DNA of 64,000 bases from Emmonsiellopsis sp. PD_33 (Eukaryota; Ascomycota; Eurotiomycetes; Onygenales; Ajellomycetaceae), in contig JANTQF010000026.1 of the NCBI GenBank assembly GCA_032988165.1, positions 124,001 through 188,000 on the forward strand, given 5' to 3'. Positions 9,770 through 20,346 of the stretch are shown here, in pieces. The position numbers and the translations under genes were made by a program. Numbering within the stretch: position 1 is the stretch's first letter; each line of letters starts with the position of its first letter. The notes beneath the pieces are model-generated. The model was not told the origin of the DNA and ran no database searches. It saw only the letters and a program-made list of their open reading frames with translations.

Positions 9770-10628
9770 ATGAGGGTTCTGTGTATACAAAGTCAATGTG
9801 CTTCATACGAGAAGAGAGATCGGGTAAGAGAGAAACCTATACCTCGCGGCGGAATTATACCAGTAGCTATAGAATTTGCTAACTTGATCTCGCAGTTTCT
9901 CTCCCTATTAAGCGACATTGGAGCGTTTACCCACGAAAACGAGCCTCGCACGATTGCGTATAGCTGGTTCAAAAGCACCGGAGATGATCCAGAATTTCCG
10001 AATCATCATCTCCGTGGTTTTGAGGTCTACGAGGATGAGCACGCATCGAAGGTGACCCACCGTTCTAGCGAGCCGTATAAGAAAATGCGATCCATTGTCG
10101 GGCCAGAGGGAATCCTGGAGAAACCAACAGATTTGTCTTATTGTCAACCTACCGGTATCGGGTTCCTTACTAGACCAGATCACGGCGTCACGGTGTTCCA
10201 AGGCATCGCCAAAGAGACTCAAGCTGAAAGGAGCCACATCGAAGTCGTTAATATCCAACCGAAGCCCGGTATGAAACCAGAGATATTGCAAGGGATAAAG
10301 GCTCTGGCGGCCCAAATCGAGACAGAAGCTGGCAACGGGATATTGAGCTTTTGGTGTCTGGAGTTCCTGCCAGAGTATGCCAACGACGGGATTATTTTGT
10401 TCAGTAGATATGAGGATCGGAATGCGTATTTGCGGCATCTCGATTCCCGCGAAAAGGAACCTACGATGTGAGTTTTCTTTGAAGATTGTTAGGAGGCATT
10501 TTTATCACCGTTCTTTACTAATATTACTGTCTCGCAGGGCAAACATCAGTCTAAAATCTGACACCCTGAGCGCAAGTTTATGGGAAGAGAGTAGCATTGG
10601 CTTCATCGGAAGGACGTCGTCTTCATAA
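9770..10628 (+). CDS. Antibiotic-monooxygenase-fold (ABM) protein
   Basis: Three exons, 9770-9823, 9896-10467 and 10538-10628, give 238 residues. The first intron (9824-9895) is a multiple of three with no in-frame stop, so an unspliced reading is possible. Splicing is preferred because it joins EKRDR to FLSLLSDIGAFTHENEP, the usual start of this family (strand, then a helix ending in a NEP turn). The rest matches the dimeric alpha/beta-barrel ABM fold (TIAYSWFKS, then RGFEVYEDEHASKVTH). Proteins of this fold oxidise or rearrange polyketide or aromatic intermediates without a metal cofactor; the substrate here is unknown. Divergent from the CMD-like gene and upstream of the MFS gene. Confidence 0.82.
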
Positions 10629-11348
10629 ATTGGCCAGATGATGCCTGTTCGAATTCAATCTTTCTCTCTCGTTCAAGCTTTCGTTGTAGATTACCCCGCG
10701 GTCATGGCAAGCTTGGGGCTGATGATCCACTTGATGTAACTTACGCATGGTAGACGTGATAGGCGGCTGGTTTCAAACCCCGTAACTAGACAAAATGCAC
10801 TTGGAATCCTTGGATAACTTGGAGCAGCTTGGTCTGGGGTTCGGACAACTGATGTCCGCGAATCCTTACTAGCCGACCTTCTTGAGGTTGGAGGAAGCTT
10901 TTTTGTACCGAAAACTATTCAACGCCCAGACGGGTGGAGAGAATTTGTTTTTCTTTCTAGCCCAATTCTGTTTCCGTTTTTGTTTAGGCACTTGTGGCCG
11001 GTCATCTATGCATCCTAACCCCGGCCACAGCTGCTCACGGATCAACATATCACTGCTTTAGTGACCATGCCAAAGCATCTCCCCGACTTCCCCGCCAGTT
11101 GGTTCTCCACAGTGAGGCATAAAGACCTAACGAAAAGGGGATTAAAGCCTTGGAAGAGCGCATTGTTTCATGACCAGTGTCCTGCGAGAGCTCCCCCAAG
11201 GCACTTGGCAAGATGGTGTTGGGATTTGTTAAAATGAGCCGGGAGCTCCTCTTGTTATATAACATGAGCACTGCATCCTGGTAATGTCCCTTTCGCTGCA
11301 TACGTCGATTATGAGTTAGTTTCAAAGAATCGTGCCTCTCAGTCCATC
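10629..11348 (+). promoter_or_regulatory. Upstream region of the MFS anion transporter
   Basis: 720 bases holding the ABM 3' UTR and the MFS promoter. It has a CGG-N11-CCG site (10842-10858), an ACCGAAAACT element near 10906 and a TATA box (TATATAA, 11256-11262) 87 bases before the ATG. Confidence 0.55.
10840..10858 (+). promoter_or_regulatory. CGG-N11-CCG site, MFS promoter
   Basis: TTCGGACAACTGATGTCCG. It matches 1060-1078 at 16 of 19 positions, including both triplets and the GATGTCCG half. Confidence 0.5.
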
Positions 11349-12942
11349 ATGGGTATACCGCAACAGAACTCGTTGTCTAGTGGCGACGGAGCTGAGGACA
11401 AACCTCCCCTGCCTCCCAATTCGAACGACGATATCCGCGATCTCGAAACGGCCAAGAACAACAATCAGCATATTGAGAGCGTTAAAGACAAGGACGCCGT
11501 TTTGGAAGGTGTCGACCCATCCTATATCAAAAGACTTAAGCGGCGAATCGATTTGCGCCTCCTCCCGATTCTAACTATTACCTACGCCGTCTCCCTTATC
11601 GACCGCCAGAATGTTGCGAATGCAAAGGTTGCAGGTATGGAGGATGAGCTTGGTCTTGATATAGGAACCCGCTACTCTGTCGCCCTCCTCGTTTTCTTTG
11701 CTCCCTATGTAATCTTCGAACTTCCGTCAAACCTTGCCCTTCGGAAAGTCGGAGCGGCGCTCTGGCTTGGTGGCATTACAATTTGCTGGGGTGCCACCAT
11801 TATCGGCATGGGGTTTTCCACCCACTGGACACATCTTGTCGTGTGTCGAATCCTTCTTGGGGTTTTTGAAGCTGGTTTCTTTCCCGGGTGTGTGTATGTG
11901 ATCTCATGTTGGTATACGCGCTATGAGACTGGCAAGCGGCTATCTGGCTTTTATCTCGGAAGCCATATTTTCTCCGGGTTTGGTGGTATTGTTGCGGCCG
12001 GGTTAAAAACTATCAGTGTCAAACAGTACCACGGCTGGCGTTGGATCTTCATCGTCGAGGGGATATTCACCCTTTGCTGTGGTGTAGCAGCACTGTTTCT
12101 GGTTGTTGATTTCCCACAGAAAGCCAAATTCCTCAGCCAAAGCGACAGGGACATAATCTTGACCCGTATTGACGCGGACCGTGAAGATGCCAATCCCGAC
12201 CCGATCACTTGGAGGAATATCTTGCAACCCCTGAAGGACTGGAAGATTTGGTCATTTGGCTGGAACTCCCTGGTCAACCTCATTATATCCGGAGTATACA
12301 CTTATTTCGGTCAGGCTATTTTGCTATCCATGGGATTTAGTCTCGACGTCGCATTGATCATGATCTTCCCATCGTCCATATTCGCGGTGGTCGTTGGCTT
12401 CATAGAGAGCATTTACTCCGACAAGTGGCGGCTCCGCGCACCATTTATTATTCTCAACCACGTTTTCTGGATTATCGGTGCAGCATTGGTTGGATTCACC
12501 GTGCCCAAGGCCAGCCGTCTTTTGGGGATCTTCCTTATCGTCATGGGGTAAGTTTACGATTCTGACATGTCCAGTCCATTTTTCGAGCATTGTAATGATC
12601 CAACTAACCTGTATAACTTTTTCCCACAGATCTCAAGCCAACTATCCTCTTGTGATCGTATATCAAACAAATAATGTACGTGGCGTCACCAAACGGGGCG
12701 TCGCGGCCGCTATCCAGGTCGGCCTAGGCGGTGTTGGAGGCATCATCGGATCGTTGATCTTCCGTTCGCAAGACGCACCGCAGTATATCCCTGGTCTAGT
12801 CACGGCCATGTGCCTTAGCTTTTCAGTTATTCTCAACTGCTGCTTTACGAGCTATGTGTTTTGGAGGGCAAACCAAAAGCAAGCTGCTGGGACTTTGAAG
12901 AAACCGCTCGAGGGACTGGAGAGTTTTAGATATACGCTGTGA
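11349..12942 (+). CDS. MFS transporter, anion:cation symporter (Dal5-like)
   Basis: Plasma-membrane importer of the allantoate/organic-anion family (ACS; Dal5/Tna1/Vht1-like). Exons 11349-12547 and 12630-12942 give 503 residues, the usual length. Seen: a hydrophilic N-terminus of about 70 residues, then RIDLRLLPILTITYAVSLID and RQNVANAKVAGM, the signature start of TM1 and its loop in this family. A GVFEAGFFPGCVYVISCWY segment follows in TM4-5 and about 12 hydrophobic segments overall. Members import nicotinate, allantoate, pantothenate or aromatic acids. Beside ring-modifying enzymes it may bring in the cluster's substrate; that is inference from context. It is the last gene of the block; the next gene is housekeeping. 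Confidence 0.9.
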
Positions 12943-13353
12943 GAGTGTGGAGATTTTGTTAGTTATCGTATCCATAGCAGTGGGAGGTATGCGATGGAAA
13001 TAATAGGGCTTTTTTTCATGGTGGGATCATCGGCCACTTTCAATGGCCTTCAGTCACACATGCGTAGTCAGCACAAGATATCTATTGTTCAAGCAATGTC
13101 ATGGGTGCTCTATCACCCAACATCTAATTGGTAAGTTTGCTGGGAGGTATCGATTCCTGCTTCCAGGATTTGGAAGTTTCTACATTGCTCTTATATCGAC
13201 TTTACCAATTGTCTCAAGGAAGATGCTGTACCCAATTCCGGGACATGGCTGGGTATTGTTACCCCACACAGTAAAAGGCATAAAAAAGACCTAGAATGAG
13301 CAATATAAGTCCTTAGCTCCATGAACCTTCATTTGAAATTCCGGAGCTTGCCT
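12943..13353. other. Convergent 3' spacer, MFS / OPRT
   Basis: 411 bases between convergent stops. I see no gene, repeat or RNA here. It marks the change from accessory to housekeeping genes. Confidence 0.5.
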
Positions 13354-14247
13354 TTAATCACTAGCCCGATATCTCCTTCTATACTCCTCCAGCCTCCTCA
13401 TATCCTCCTCACCCCCCTTAGCCCCCATCAACTTAATCAAATCCTCCAGCGTCACAATACTCGCCGTCGGCACGTTAAACTCCTGTCTAATCTGACCCAT
13501 AGCGCTCATTCTAGGTTCCCCATCATCCTGGCCCTCCTTCTCCTTCGGTCCCGGCATCTTCTCCTGTCTATCCAGCGCCACAACAAATCCAATGACCTTT
13601 CCCCCTTCCTTATCGACGAGTTTCAAAGTGTCGCGCATGGCGGTGCCGGCCGTGATGACGTCGTCGATCACGAGGACATTCTTCCCTTTCAATGGGGAGC
13701 CGACGATGTTTCCTCCCTCGCCGTGGTCCTTGGCTTCTTTGCGGTTGAAGCTGTAGGACACGGAAGACCAGTTTTCTGGGTCTATTCTGTGCAGTTCGAG
13801 GAGTGTCGAGCAGGCGAAGGGGATCCCTTTATAGGCGGGACTAGAATTTAATTGGTTTGGGTTAATGGGGCTTGGTACCTCTGCGGCCATGAATGAAGGT
13901 TGTGGGCTTACCCGAAGATGACGTCGGGCTTGGGAATCGAAGGATTGGCGGCGAGGAACGAAATGACTGTGTTGGCGTATGCGGTGGAAATGGCAGAGAG
14001 GAGCGAGGAGGTGTGGAAGAGGCCAGCATTAAAGAAGTATGGGGATTCTGGATTTGATATATTTAGCAATTGCAAAGGTTGCTAGGAGAAACTGGCAAAA
14101 AGGGGGGGTGGGTGAGGGGTTGCGCGTACGTCGGCCAGATTTGAGAGTGAAGACGCCGAATTTCAGAACACTGGCGGAGAGACAGGAGTCAAGGAATGCC
14201 GTTTTATAGGCAGGTAGGGGGGCGACGGATTGCTGTGTGGAAGCCAT
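13354..14247 (-). CDS. URA5: Orotate phosphoribosyltransferase
   Basis: Converts orotate plus PRPP to OMP in de novo pyrimidine synthesis; cytosolic homodimer. Exons on the minus strand: 14247-14130, 14047-13912 and 13840-13354, giving 246 residues. Seen: KSGRQSPYFFNAGLFHT formed across the first junction, GPAYKGIPFA (85-94) formed across the second, and the PRPP-binding loop VLVIDDVITAGTA (140-152) with its two acidic residues. Both introns are GT-AG. Compared with bacterial PyrE it has an extra loop (QEKMPGPKEKEGQDDGEP) common in fungi. No sign of defect; loss would cause uracil auxotrophy and resistance to 5-fluoroorotate. Confidence 0.95.
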
Positions 14248-15352
14248 TGTGTGTTCTTTTCTCGCATTAGATTAAATGTAGCCAGGTAGTGAGGAGTTGT
14301 ATGAAGAAATTCGATCTCGGTCGATTGAGGGGCAGAGATTGATAGCGCTGATGTAAGCAGATCAGATAAGATCGATCTGTTGTATAGACACTAGCCTGTT
14401 TAGGAGAGGATCGGCGGTTTGGTAAACAACGTAAGCCCAATACCAGCCCATCAACATCACGCCTGCCTACTAGTAGTATCTCTTACTCTGTCATGGCTCC
14501 GGGAACCTTTGCAAGTTTCCTCTGGGGGAGGCCTTAATTGCTACAGTGTCCCAGAGGTTGAGAAGATACTTTACTGCGCTGCCTTAGACACCCGCACAGA
14601 TGAGAAGTGCATTGTGGTTACTAGAAGTGCCCAGCCCACCACCACCCAACAACGACTTCTGGATTTGCATACAAACCGAGGCATTCAGGGCGGTAGTATC
14701 TCAACCCTAACAGACTAAACTGTATTTCTAAATGGTAATTTATAATTATCTATATAATTTATATAATATGACAAAGTGGAATCTAAAAATATCAAATCTT
14801 GCTGATATAATACCAGTATTACATACCTAAAAATATGCGAGATCGTTGGGTGGTAGCCATGTTAATCCACCACCCAACGACCTCCCTTTTCCTTCCAAAC
14901 ATCTCAACTTCGCCATATGCCCACATGCCTAGCGAAAGGTTTTCAGTCATGAACCGAAAAAACTAATAAGGAATTAATGTTTAATTTTTACTGCCGTCAC
15001 TAAAGAATATGAAATCAACCAACCTACGCTGATGTGGAGGTTCAAATGTTCAACAATAACAGCCAACCCCTATCGCTTGAACCAACACCACCACACTGCA
15101 TTGTTGTTCCATTCTCGGAAAGATTACACTGCATGATTGCAACTCGAGAAGGCTATGAGCCCAACTGCTTAAAGAAAAACCTGTTGCTTGACCGCTTCTT
15201 AAGGAGCGGAGTATCCCACTCGAGGAAGACATTTTCCTCGATATGCTTTCTTTTCGCCCAAAGAACGCTGGACTAAATTGGGACGAAAACCAGCTTTCCC
15301 TTCACCCCTGAGAAGGCATATTTTACGAATAACCATCTCAGAATAATCCAAG
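14248..15352. promoter_or_regulatory. Divergent spacer, OPRT / Fig1
   Basis: 1.1 kb without a supportable gene. It contains an AT-rich core (about 14715-14840) bounded by inverted copies of ACCACCCAAC and a hairpin at 14843-14880. No clear TATA box next to either start. Confidence 0.45.
14843..14880. repeat. Perfect 12-base inverted repeat (hairpin)
   Basis: TCGTTGGGTGGT at 14843-14854 and its exact complement at 14869-14880 with a 14-base loop. A third ACCACCCAAC lies at 14641-14650, so 14641-14854 also has 10-base inverted ends around an AT-rich core. Confidence 0.7.
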
Positions 15353-16465
15353 ATGCCAGAAGTACGGTTTTCCCCTGGAATGTGTGGCTGTAAGTGCCTC
15401 CCTCCCACGTTATGCGGAGATTTACTGACCAGTGCATACATCCATACAGGCCTCCCACTCATCGCATGTCACCATTTTCTAATGCTTCTCCTTGCGATTG
15501 CAACTATCCTACTTTGTAGGTGGCTTCTTCCCTTGAAATATAATGGATCAGTTAAGAAATTTACCCTGACGAACCTGCAGCCATACTGCTTGCCGGCTGC
15601 ACCAGCCCGAACCTCAGCGATGTCTACCTGCTCTCTCTATCGTACAAAACAGATAGCAACCGCTATTCCTCTCCCTATTACGAGCCAGTACAGTATAATC
15701 TCAATATGTCAAGGACATTTACATATCTAGCCAGAGAGGATGGTCATGCCCATCCGTTGGAGATCCGCGCGGGATTTCTGGGGCTCTGTATGAAACGGTC
15801 CACGACGACATCTTCCGCATATTGGTTCTGTTCTCCACATGCACAAGTTCTTCTGGACGGCATTAAGGAACCAGGATCGACGATAACGGATCCGTTGAAT
15901 TTAATCTGGATATCTCAGAAGTTCAAGGATAGAGTTGTTTTTAGCGGGTTAACGTAAGTACAATATTCCTATTTGGGGCGTGTAGATCGATCTATCCCGA
16001 AACTACCAATGACTTCTGTAAACCGCTTTTTGAAAAGTCAATAAAATTGCGTCAGAAAATTGCTAATAATGACATACCAGCATCGCATCCATCCCATTTA
16101 TGCTCCTGTGCTTCTTCGCCCTTTCCTCCTTCCCAGGCTGGGACCACGTCATCTCAATCAACGGTGAAAATCGACACATTAAATTCTCGCCCGCGAAACC
16201 GGCAATCTACACCGCAATGTTCTTTGCCTGGATTTCTTCACTATTTGTTTTTCTTGCGGTATTCGGGCAGCAAGTTTTGAGCTCTGCGGGTGTAGCGTTG
16301 ATCAACGACCTTTCGTACGGGACGATCGAAGCCCATACTGGCCCTACTGCTATGGGTTTGGGCTGGGGGGCGATGATATGCACGCTTTTTGTCTTTGTCG
16401 GGGTTCTTTTGATCATTATCAGCATTGCGGTTTTGGATAATAAGAAGAAGGAAGAGGATGGCTGA
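15353..16465 (+). CDS. fig1: Fig1-family Ca2+ regulator and membrane-fusion protein
   Basis: Four-pass plasma-membrane protein of the low-affinity calcium uptake system, needed for mating or hyphal fusion and development in fungi. Exons 15353-15389, 15450-15515, 15581-15953 and 16081-16465 give 286 residues. Seen: TM1 interrupted by introns 1 and 2, ILLAGCTSP (36-44), YLLSLSYKTD, and the conserved extracellular motif GFLGLC (99-104) with a downstream cysteine in YWFC (118), the GxxGxC-(n)-C signature of Fig1. Three more hydrophobic segments follow, then a short charged tail KKKEEDG. The small first exons were chosen because only this phase gives a continuous TM1. The neighbours do not suggest a functional cluster. 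Confidence 0.88.
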
Positions 16466-17251
16466 TGTTGCTGGGTTGTCTTTTGCTTCTGTTTTGGGAC
16501 TGTTATGTCTCTATATCTTTCAGTTTTTAATTGTCGTTTCATTATTTTGTCTCTGGATTGCTACAGTTTATCAGAATTACTCCTTTCTTTTCCTGATATA
16601 ACTAGTTATACCAAGTGTTTCGGAATCGCCAATCTATCTGTAACTATAGAAGCAAAATATCCTGTGCTCAGTTTGATCCAACCCCAACTGTCCCGCACAA
16701 AAACGTTGGCGGTCCCTACTGTCAACTGTTATACCCATTTCCATTGTTCCAACCGGGCTAATCATGCGGGAGCCCGAAGCTTTCTTTGTTTGATAACTAT
16801 ATCGGTTGGAGAACACGCCCCGTAGCCACCCAACTGCCGCCCAATGCCCAAGGGTGTTGTCCATAGCTACCTGTTATTATATAACCCAACACACACGAGT
16901 CCAACGAGAACAAGAAATATGTAGAGGCTTCTCGAGATTTTTTTTGGGCTTGGGGGTTGTATAGATTATCGTTTCAACTATGGTACTGAATATTAATATG
17001 TTCCCGCGCCCTTCTACAATGACGCTGGGCGGGGTGCTGACCCCGCCTTTATCCGCCATGCTCTCATTGCTATCTCGTATAAAAGCTACACCTATTTTAA
17101 GCGGAGGGTTTAACATAGAAATGAAAACTATTCTCGACAGAAAAAAAAATAGCTCTGCCTTGTTATTATTTGTTTGATTGACTTCCAACCCATCACGCCT
17201 AGTCTCAAGCGTCCCTGCAAATCCCGGATAGTAACTACAGAACAGAGAAAA
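16466..17251 (+). promoter_or_regulatory. Spacer with nitrilase promoter
   Basis: 786 bases: 3' UTR of Fig1, then the nitrilase promoter with a TATA box (TATAAAA, 17078-17084) 168 bases before the ATG. No gene seen. Confidence 0.5.
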
Positions 17252-18244
17252 ATGTCCCCCGATCTCAAGAAAACGATAAAAATCGCCGCCGTCCAAGCAG
17301 CACCAGTATTCCTAAACCGCGCCGCCACCACAGAAAAAGTCTGCCGCCTCATCCGCGAAGCAGGGGAACAAGGCGCGGACGTGATCGGCTTCCCCGAAGC
17401 GTTCATCCCCTGTTTCCCCTCCTGGGTCGAACTCCTCCCACTGGTCTCAGAACCAGCTCTCTCCCTCTACCGCGAGCTATTCCACCAGGCCGTCGAGGTG
17501 CCCGGCCCAGAGATAAGCGCGATCCAAGCAGCCTGCCGAGACGCCAATATCTATGCCGTCGTGGGCATAAACGAGAAACGCGCCGGCACCACGGGCACGC
17601 TGTACAATACGCAGTTGATATTTGGCCGCGATGGCGGGTTGCTGCACAAGCATCAAAAATACGTGCCGACTGTTGGCGAGCGGCTTATCCACGCACCGGG
17701 GACGACGGGGAGTAAAGCTTCCGCGCAGACGGACTTTGGGTGTCTGAGTAGTCTGATCTGTGGCGAGAATGGGAATCCCCTGGCGGCCTATTCGCTTGGT
17801 CTTGACTATCCGATTGTGCATGTGGCATCGTGGCCGACTCATTTCGGACCGGGGGTTCCAGCTGTGGACATGGAGGATGCGGTTTTGACTGTGACGCGAG
17901 GCCTTGCAGCTGCCCTCTCTTGCTTCATTATCAACTCCGTCTCGGTTGTTGCTGATGATGCCATTGAAGCGTATGGTGTTGACGAGGTCGGGCGTCAGTT
18001 CCTGAGACAGCAGCAGGAGAAGAGAACCCGCGCTACGATTGTTGGACCTGGAGGGAGCATAATTGCTGGGCCATTCGAGGAGGCGGAAGAGGGGATTTTG
18101 TACGCAGATGTCAGTGCTGGGGATTTGGTGGGTTCGAAATACGCAACGGACTATGCTGGGCATTATAATCGGCCGGAGCTATTCGCTCATCATTTCGCAA
18201 AGTATTTCGAGGGAGGTCAGCGTGACGGAGCCGGTCAGGCGTAA
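17252..18244 (+). CDS. Nitrilase (aliphatic/arylacetonitrilase type)
   Basis: Carbon-nitrogen hydrolase converting a nitrile to carboxylic acid and ammonia; forms helical homo-oligomers. Single exon of 330 residues from the first ATG after the TATA box. The catalytic triad is complete: E49 in GFPEAFIP, K136 in HKHQKYVPT and C170 in LICGENGNPL. The CGENxNP context separates true nitrilases from amidases of the superfamily. Length and C-terminus (Y-x-x-H-Y-N-R-P-E-L) fit the arylacetonitrilase group of filamentous fungi; cyanide hydratase is an alternative but is usually longer. It contains no introns and is richer in GC than its flanks in the first half. Function in vivo is probably detoxification or nitrogen scavenging. 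Confidence 0.9.
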   Translation: MSPDLKKTIKIAAVQAAPVFLNRAATTEKVCRLIREAGEQGADVIGFPEAFIPCFPSWVELLPLVSEPALSLYRELFHQAVEVPGPEISAIQAACRDANIYAVVGINEKRAGTTGTLYNTQLIFGRDGGLLHKHQKYVPTVGERLIHAPGTTGSKASAQTDFGCLSSLICGENGNPLAAYSLGLDYPIVHVASWPTHFGPGVPAVDMEDAVLTVTRGLAAALSCFIINSVSVVADDAIEAYGVDEVGRQFLRQQQEKRTRATIVGPGGSIIAGPFEEAEEGILYADVSAGDLVGSKYATDYAGHYNRPELFAHHFAKYFEGGQRDGAGQA

Positions 18245-18719
18245 AATATTCCATGCAGATACTTCGCAGATAGTATCTATCACTTTTCGTTGTATCTCGG
18301 TCTGCCTGTGATGTCAGAGACTGAACAGGTCAGGCCAGGCACTGGAACTCGGGAAATAGATCAGTAATTTGGGCTCCATTATTAGCAGCATCCTACGGGA
18401 ATTGAAGTCCCCGGGTGATGTTTAACAGACGTGCCACGGCTATATCGAAAAACAAACTCCTGAGGTTGAGGTTGAGGTCGATGTTGACATAAAAACTCGG
18501 GCCTTGCCGAAACTCAAGTTCGGGGCTGCTCCAACCAACCACCGCTGGCCTTTGCAGGGTCTGGTTACCCCCACCAAAAAGCCACGCCTCACCGCGATTT
18601 CAACACACCCCGCCAACACCCCGATCTCCGTTCTTCCTCCCGCCGTCTGCTCGACATTCCGTCCTCGCGATCCACGACCCATACAGAGACTAGCAGCAAG
18701 ATACCACGAAGAAGACACA
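18245..18719 (+). promoter_or_regulatory. Spacer with phosphomannomutase promoter
   Basis: 475 bases with the nitrilase 3' UTR, an imperfect GAGGTT repeat (18462-18480) and a CT/CA-rich leader before the PMM start, typical of a housekeeping promoter. No TATA seen. Confidence 0.45.
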
Positions 18720-19909
18720 ATGGCTACCGGAGCAGGCGTTTATCCCCCACTCGAGGAGAGACCTATCAAGAACACCATCTGTCTGTTTGACGTCGATGGC
18801 ACCCTGACGCCCGCCAGGAGGGTAAGGAGTTCTCATCCCATTTCCGCGCAATATTCCGCGCCGTCCCTCTTTGACATCCTCTATACAATACTAAAGATAT
18901 GTGGGTGTTAACAAAAACAGGATGCCTCCCCAGAGATGCTCCAATTGCTTTCGCAATTACGACACAAATGCGCCATCGGTTTCGTGAGTTACGCCCCGCT
19001 CGGCCTTTAATGGCACCCCAGATGAATGAATTATATCCCCGTGACGAAGGCTCGCTCCCCCAAGTATTTCAAACCCACATCCTAACCACGCGGGAACTCC
19101 TAGGTCGGTGGATCCGATCTCGTCAAACAACAAGAACAACTGGGCAATGCCACAACCAACGTTACCTCCCTATTCGACTTCTGCTTTGCTGAGAACGGCC
19201 TGACCGCATACCGTCTTGAGAAGCCACTGTCCTCCAACAGCTTCATCAAATGGCTGGGTGAGGACAAGTACCAGAACCTCGTCGACTTTTGCCTGCGATA
19301 TATCGCGGGTGTGAAGCTGCCCCGGAAAAGGGGAACGTTTGTGGAGTATAGAAATGGAATGGTCAATATCAGCCCTGTCGGACGTAGCGCGAGCGTGGAG
19401 GAGAGAGATGAGTTTGAGAAGTACGTAACGTTGCCTGACAATCGCCGCAGCTCATCCCGAGTCGTTTAAACCACCTCCGATACTAATAATACATATCTAC
19501 ACAGGTATGACAAGGAACACAACATCCGGAAAGGCCTCGTCGAAGCCCTGAGAAAAGAATTCCCCGACTACGGTCTGACGTATGCCCCCCCCAGATTCTC
19601 TCCATTACCCCGCCATGTTTTCATTCAAGACCCCATCTCTAATTCGTACTCTCGGATAGCTACTCCATTGGCGGCCAAATCTCCTTTGACGTCTTCCCCA
19701 CTGGCTGGGACAAGAGATACTGCCTGCAGCACGTCGAGGCCGAGAAAGGCATCAGCGGTGTCGAGTACACCACCATCCACTTCTTCGGCGACAAGTCCTT
19801 CGAGGGGGGAAATGATTACGAAATCTATAGCGATCCCCGGACCATTGGACATGCGGTTACCGGGCCAGAGCATACCATGCAGCTATTGAAGGAGATTTTC
19901 AACCTATAG
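18720..19909 (+). CDS. SEC53: Phosphomannomutase
   Basis: Interconverts mannose-6-phosphate and mannose-1-phosphate, supplying GDP-mannose for N-glycans, O-mannosylation, GPI anchors and wall mannan; cytosolic. Exons 18720-18821, 18921-18983, 19104-19420, 19505-19579 and 19660-19909 give 268 residues, matching the eukaryotic family. Seen: HAD-type nucleophile motif DVDGTLTPAR (24-33), the cap domain with LPRKRGTFVEYRNGMVNISP, then SIGGQISFDVFPTGWDK and FFGDKSFEGGNDYEIY, which close the phosphate and Mg sites. All junctions restore conserved sequence in phase. An essential gene in yeast and aspergilli. The YEAST symbol is used; the Aspergillus name is pmmA. Confidence 0.95.
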
Positions 19910-20346
19910 GGGGTCTGTTAAAAGATTAGGGGGTAGGGACAAGTAGTTGATAATGGCGGAAGGGGGTTCGAAATAGGCACTCGACTACGACGCCTTGGTT
20001 GATTAGCGACCTCTCTTTTTTGACGTGATTTAGCGGAACTTGAAGTTATATGTCGGTTCTACCTGTATCTGAAAAATCCTCGTTTCAGTATAGAAATAGA
20101 ATTATGGAAATACTCTCGTAGTCGAGAGAAATGGTCAACAGTTCTAGAAGGCGGGGGCCGATATGCTTAGTAATGTGGCTTGATAAATCACATGATATCC
20201 CGGCTTGTCGGGCTGCTTCCAAGGTTCATCTCATGAACTCTCCGATTCAACTTCAACTTCTGCTCCAACGACTTCGAAAGGGGGCCGTGGCCGATAGATA
20301 TACCGTGTCCCATCTCTCCCAATTACTTACTGCTCAATCCACAGTC
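19910..20346 (+). other. Spacer, PMM / MCUR1-like
   Basis: 437 bases. The reading frame of the next gene stays open upstream to an ATG at 20131, so part of this may be coding or 5' UTR. Nothing else seen. Confidence 0.4.
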
